Source: Saccharicrinis sp. UBA6048
Lineage (GTDB): Bacteria > Bacteroidota > Bacteroidia > Bacteroidales > Marinilabiliaceae
NCBI GenBank assembly: GCA_002429115.1
Contig: DIYS01000117.1
Coordinates: 1 to 6,725, forward strand
Direction of reading: 5' to 3'
Length of the DNA: 6,725 nt
Part shown: one piece after another, positions 5,161 to 6,725 of the stretch
Position numbering within the stretch: position 1 is the first letter of the stretch
Layout: each line of letters starts with the position of its first letter
The notes under the pieces: model-generated
What the model saw: only the letters and a program-made list of their open reading frames with translations
What the model was told of the DNA's origin: nothing
The model's database searches: none
Position numbers and translations under genes: made by a program

Positions 5161-6540
5161 ATGAATGAAATTCAGAGTGGAACGGGCCGGCGAAGACTCG
5201 GTGATCCGTTTCAGAAATTTATCAAATTCTTTACAAGTGGTAGTGCGCTGCTAATGATGGCTACAGGAATTGCTGTTGTATGGGCGAATGTTGACCACGA
5301 TAGTTACCATCATTTTTGGCACAGTCCGTTTGGAATTTCAACAGAACTATTTAATGTTGAAATGGGGCTAATGCACTGGATCAATGATGGATTAATGGCG
5401 ATATTCTTTTTTGTTGTTGGTCTTGAAATAAAGCGTGAATTCCTCGCAGGAGAATTGAGCTCATTTAAACAAGCGTCATTACCGATATTTGCTGCCATTG
5501 GTGGTATGGTTATTCCTATCATCTTATATGTGAGCTTTGGTTTCGAAGGTATGGCGTCCAAGGGTTGGGGTATTCCAATGGCCACCGATATTGCATTTTC
5601 ATTAGGTATTCTTTCGCTTTTGGGAAAAAGAGTACCATTGGCACTTAAAGTGTTTTTAACGGCCTTGGCTATTGTTGACGACCTGGGTGCAGTTTTAGTA
5701 ATTGCATTGTTTTATGGCGGCGACCTGAACTGGACCTATTTACTGATTGCCGGTGTGTTGTTGATAATCCTTACTATTGCCAACCTTCGTAATGTTCAGG
5801 ATCTAAAGATCTATACCTTCTTAGGTTTTATTATATGGTATTTATTCTTGCAATCAGGTGTCGATGGTCCTGGTTCCGGATTGCATGCCACCATTGCCGG
5901 TGTGTTGATTGCATTTACCATTCCAGCTCGACCAAAGGTGCAAATCAATGAATTTTTAGCACGTATTAAGTCTGGTTTAACGCGTTTCGACTCGGTTCCG
6001 AAGAGTGAAAATAAACGTGTATTAACCGATGATCAGCTTTATGCTATTAATGATGTGGAATATAGTGTGAAGAAAGTTCAGAGCCCATTGCAGTATATCG
6101 AGCATCAGTTTCATGGTTTTATCAGTTTGTTTGTATTACCATTATTTGCTTTGGCCAATGCAGGTGTAACCATCATTCATCATGGTGAAGGAAGTGGAGA
6201 GGTATTTACGGTATTGTCATTTGCGATTGCCTTTAGCCTTGTTCTAGGAAAAGGAATTGGTATTACCATCTTTTCATGGTTGGCAGTACGGTTGGGTATT
6301 GCGGTTAAACCAAGAAAATCATCTTGGTTGTCATTCTTAGGATTAGCATTTTTAGGAGGTATTGGATTTACTATGTCAATCTTTATTGCCAGTCTTGGAT
6401 TTAAAGCCGATGCCGACTTATTGAACCAGGCTAAGATTGGTATTTTTGTAGGTTCGATCATAGCTGGATTAGCTGGATTCTACTTGTTGAAGTATTCCTT
6501 ACGTAAGGATGAAGAAAGACATCCGGTGACTACCAAGTAA
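5161..6540 (+). CDS. nhaA: NhaA Na+/H+ antiporter
   Basis: This 459-residue inner-membrane antiporter exchanges cytoplasmic Na+ (or Li+) for periplasmic protons. The transport core is intact: the catalytic pair Asp173-Asp174 in ALAIVDDLGAVLVIALFY (168-185) equals E. coli Asp163-Asp164, Asp143 in ATDIAFSLGIL equals Asp133, and Lys364 in VLGKGIGI equals Lys300. GLEIKREF (87-94) carries the Glu/Lys/Arg/Glu cluster used in pH sensing. The protein is about 70 residues longer than E. coli NhaA. Much of the difference is a cytoplasmic loop at about 257-315, charged and without membrane character, also seen in many non-enterobacterial NhaAs. It starts 3 bases after the murU stop and is followed by an intrinsic terminator, so it is the last gene of the run. 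No NhaR-type regulator is nearby. Its link with the cell-wall genes may be only positional. Confidence 0.97.
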   Translation: MNEIQSGTGRRRLGDPFQKFIKFFTSGSALLMMATGIAVVWANVDHDSYHHFWHSPFGISTELFNVEMGLMHWINDGLMAIFFFVVGLEIKREFLAGELSSFKQASLPIFAAIGGMVIPIILYVSFGFEGMASKGWGIPMATDIAFSLGILSLLGKRVPLALKVFLTALAIVDDLGAVLVIALFYGGDLNWTYLLIAGVLLIILTIANLRNVQDLKIYTFLGFIIWYLFLQSGVDGPGSGLHATIAGVLIAFTIPARPKVQINEFLARIKSGLTRFDSVPKSENKRVLTDDQLYAINDVEYSVKKVQSPLQYIEHQFHGFISLFVLPLFALANAGVTIIHHGEGSGEVFTVLSFAIAFSLVLGKGIGITIFSWLAVRLGIAVKPRKSSWLSFLGLAFLGGIGFTMSIFIASLGFKADADLLNQAKIGIFVGSIIAGLAGFYLLKYSLRKDEERHPVTTK

Positions 6541-6569
6541 TGATATTAGAAGAAAAATCTATCAATTAT

Positions 6570-6599
6570 AAAGGAGTGTCGTACGATGCTCCTTTTTTT
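6570..6599 (+). terminator. Intrinsic terminator after nhaA
   Basis: AAAGGAG (6570-6576) pairs with CTCCTTT (6589-6595). The stem continues inward through two G-T wobbles (TG with TG) to TC/GA around a GTAC tip, and the descending arm runs into seven T (6593-6599). It begins 30 bases after the nhaA stop. This is a textbook Rho-independent terminator and marks the end of the putative operon. The A-run opposite the T-run would also allow use from the opposite strand, but no gene is seen there. Confidence 0.88.
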
Positions 6600-6725
6600 A
6601 TACCTCTATTTTAAACCCTGATTAACTGTGCTTGGTAAATTTGCAATGACGTTATGCGTTGGATATTAATGGTTACCAGCCCCAAAGTGGGCGTTGCTTC
6701 ATAGTGCATATTCCGCTGAAAGCGG
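6600..6725. other. Non-coding tail with edge palindrome, possible IS end
   Basis: These 126 bases lack a convincing gene. On the minus strand a frame stays open for 37 codons from the window edge to a stop at 6611-6613, but the translation resembles nothing I know. The last 13 bases form a perfect small palindrome, CCGCT (6713-6717), GAA, AGCGG (6721-6725). From memory, repeated CCGCTGAAAGCGG-type units occur at the ends of some insertion sequences (IS21-like) in Bacteroidota, so an element may begin here and continue beyond the window. This is tentative. Confidence 0.3.

Noticed and set aside
6180..6461. Minus-strand frame of 93 codons opposite nhaA
   Set aside because: It is a shadow of the hydrophobic nhaA coding sequence without its own motifs.
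6636..6643. TAAATTTG as a Bacteroidota -7 promoter box
   Set aside because: It matches TAnnTTTG exactly, but no TTG-type box lies about 20 bases upstream and no gene follows within the window.
1..6725. CRISPR array, integron attC sites or phage genes
   Set aside because: No regularly spaced direct repeats, no clear RYYYAAC/GTTRRRY pairs flanking the lipoprotein genes, and no phage-like proteins were found.

Overview
The window looks like a piece of a low-GC Bacteroidota chromosome. The evidence is a lipoprotein with the Bacteroidota-style TonB C-terminal domain (EMPEFPGG ... MPTWNPGK), the general lack of strong Shine-Dalgarno sites before the starts, and the AT-rich coding. I cannot name the genus from sequence alone.

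The left third (1-2123) reads as accessory DNA. It holds a 299-base non-coding stretch with small hairpins, a lipoprotein ending in a TonB C-terminal domain (300-1163), a palindromic element (1213-1270), a second small lipoprotein of unknown function (1311-1814), and a 309-base intergenic region rich in hairpins and repeat-like sequence (1815-2123). The two lipoprotein genes are visibly more AT-rich than the genes to the right. The same 11-base word lies 15-20 bases after each of their stop codons, which gives a cassette-like look.

The right two thirds (2124-6540) is a tightly packed, co-directional run of five genes, probably one operon, closed by a clear intrinsic terminator at 6570-6599. 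In order: a DUF554/YqgA-type membrane protein; a two-domain protein fusing an AmgK-like amino-sugar kinase to the C-terminal domain of RapZ; a 47-residue Cys/Lys-rich protein, probably metal-binding; a MurU-like sugar-1-phosphate nucleotidyltransferase; and an NhaA Na+/H+ antiporter. Gaps are 13, 7, -4 (overlap) and 3 bases.

The kinase and the nucleotidyltransferase fit the AmgK-MurU salvage route known from Pseudomonas, in which MurNAc is phosphorylated at C1 and then converted to UDP-MurNAc, bypassing MurA and de novo synthesis. The most interesting point is that the kinase is covalently joined to the domain that in E. coli RapZ senses glucosamine-6-phosphate, and that this domain carries a loop matching the C-x5-R-S cysteine-phosphatase signature. 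With the small Cys-rich protein wedged between kinase and transferase, this looks like a self-regulating or extended cell-wall recycling module. That functional reading is inference.

The final 126 bases have no convincing gene. They end in a small palindrome that may be the edge of an insertion sequence continuing beyond the window.
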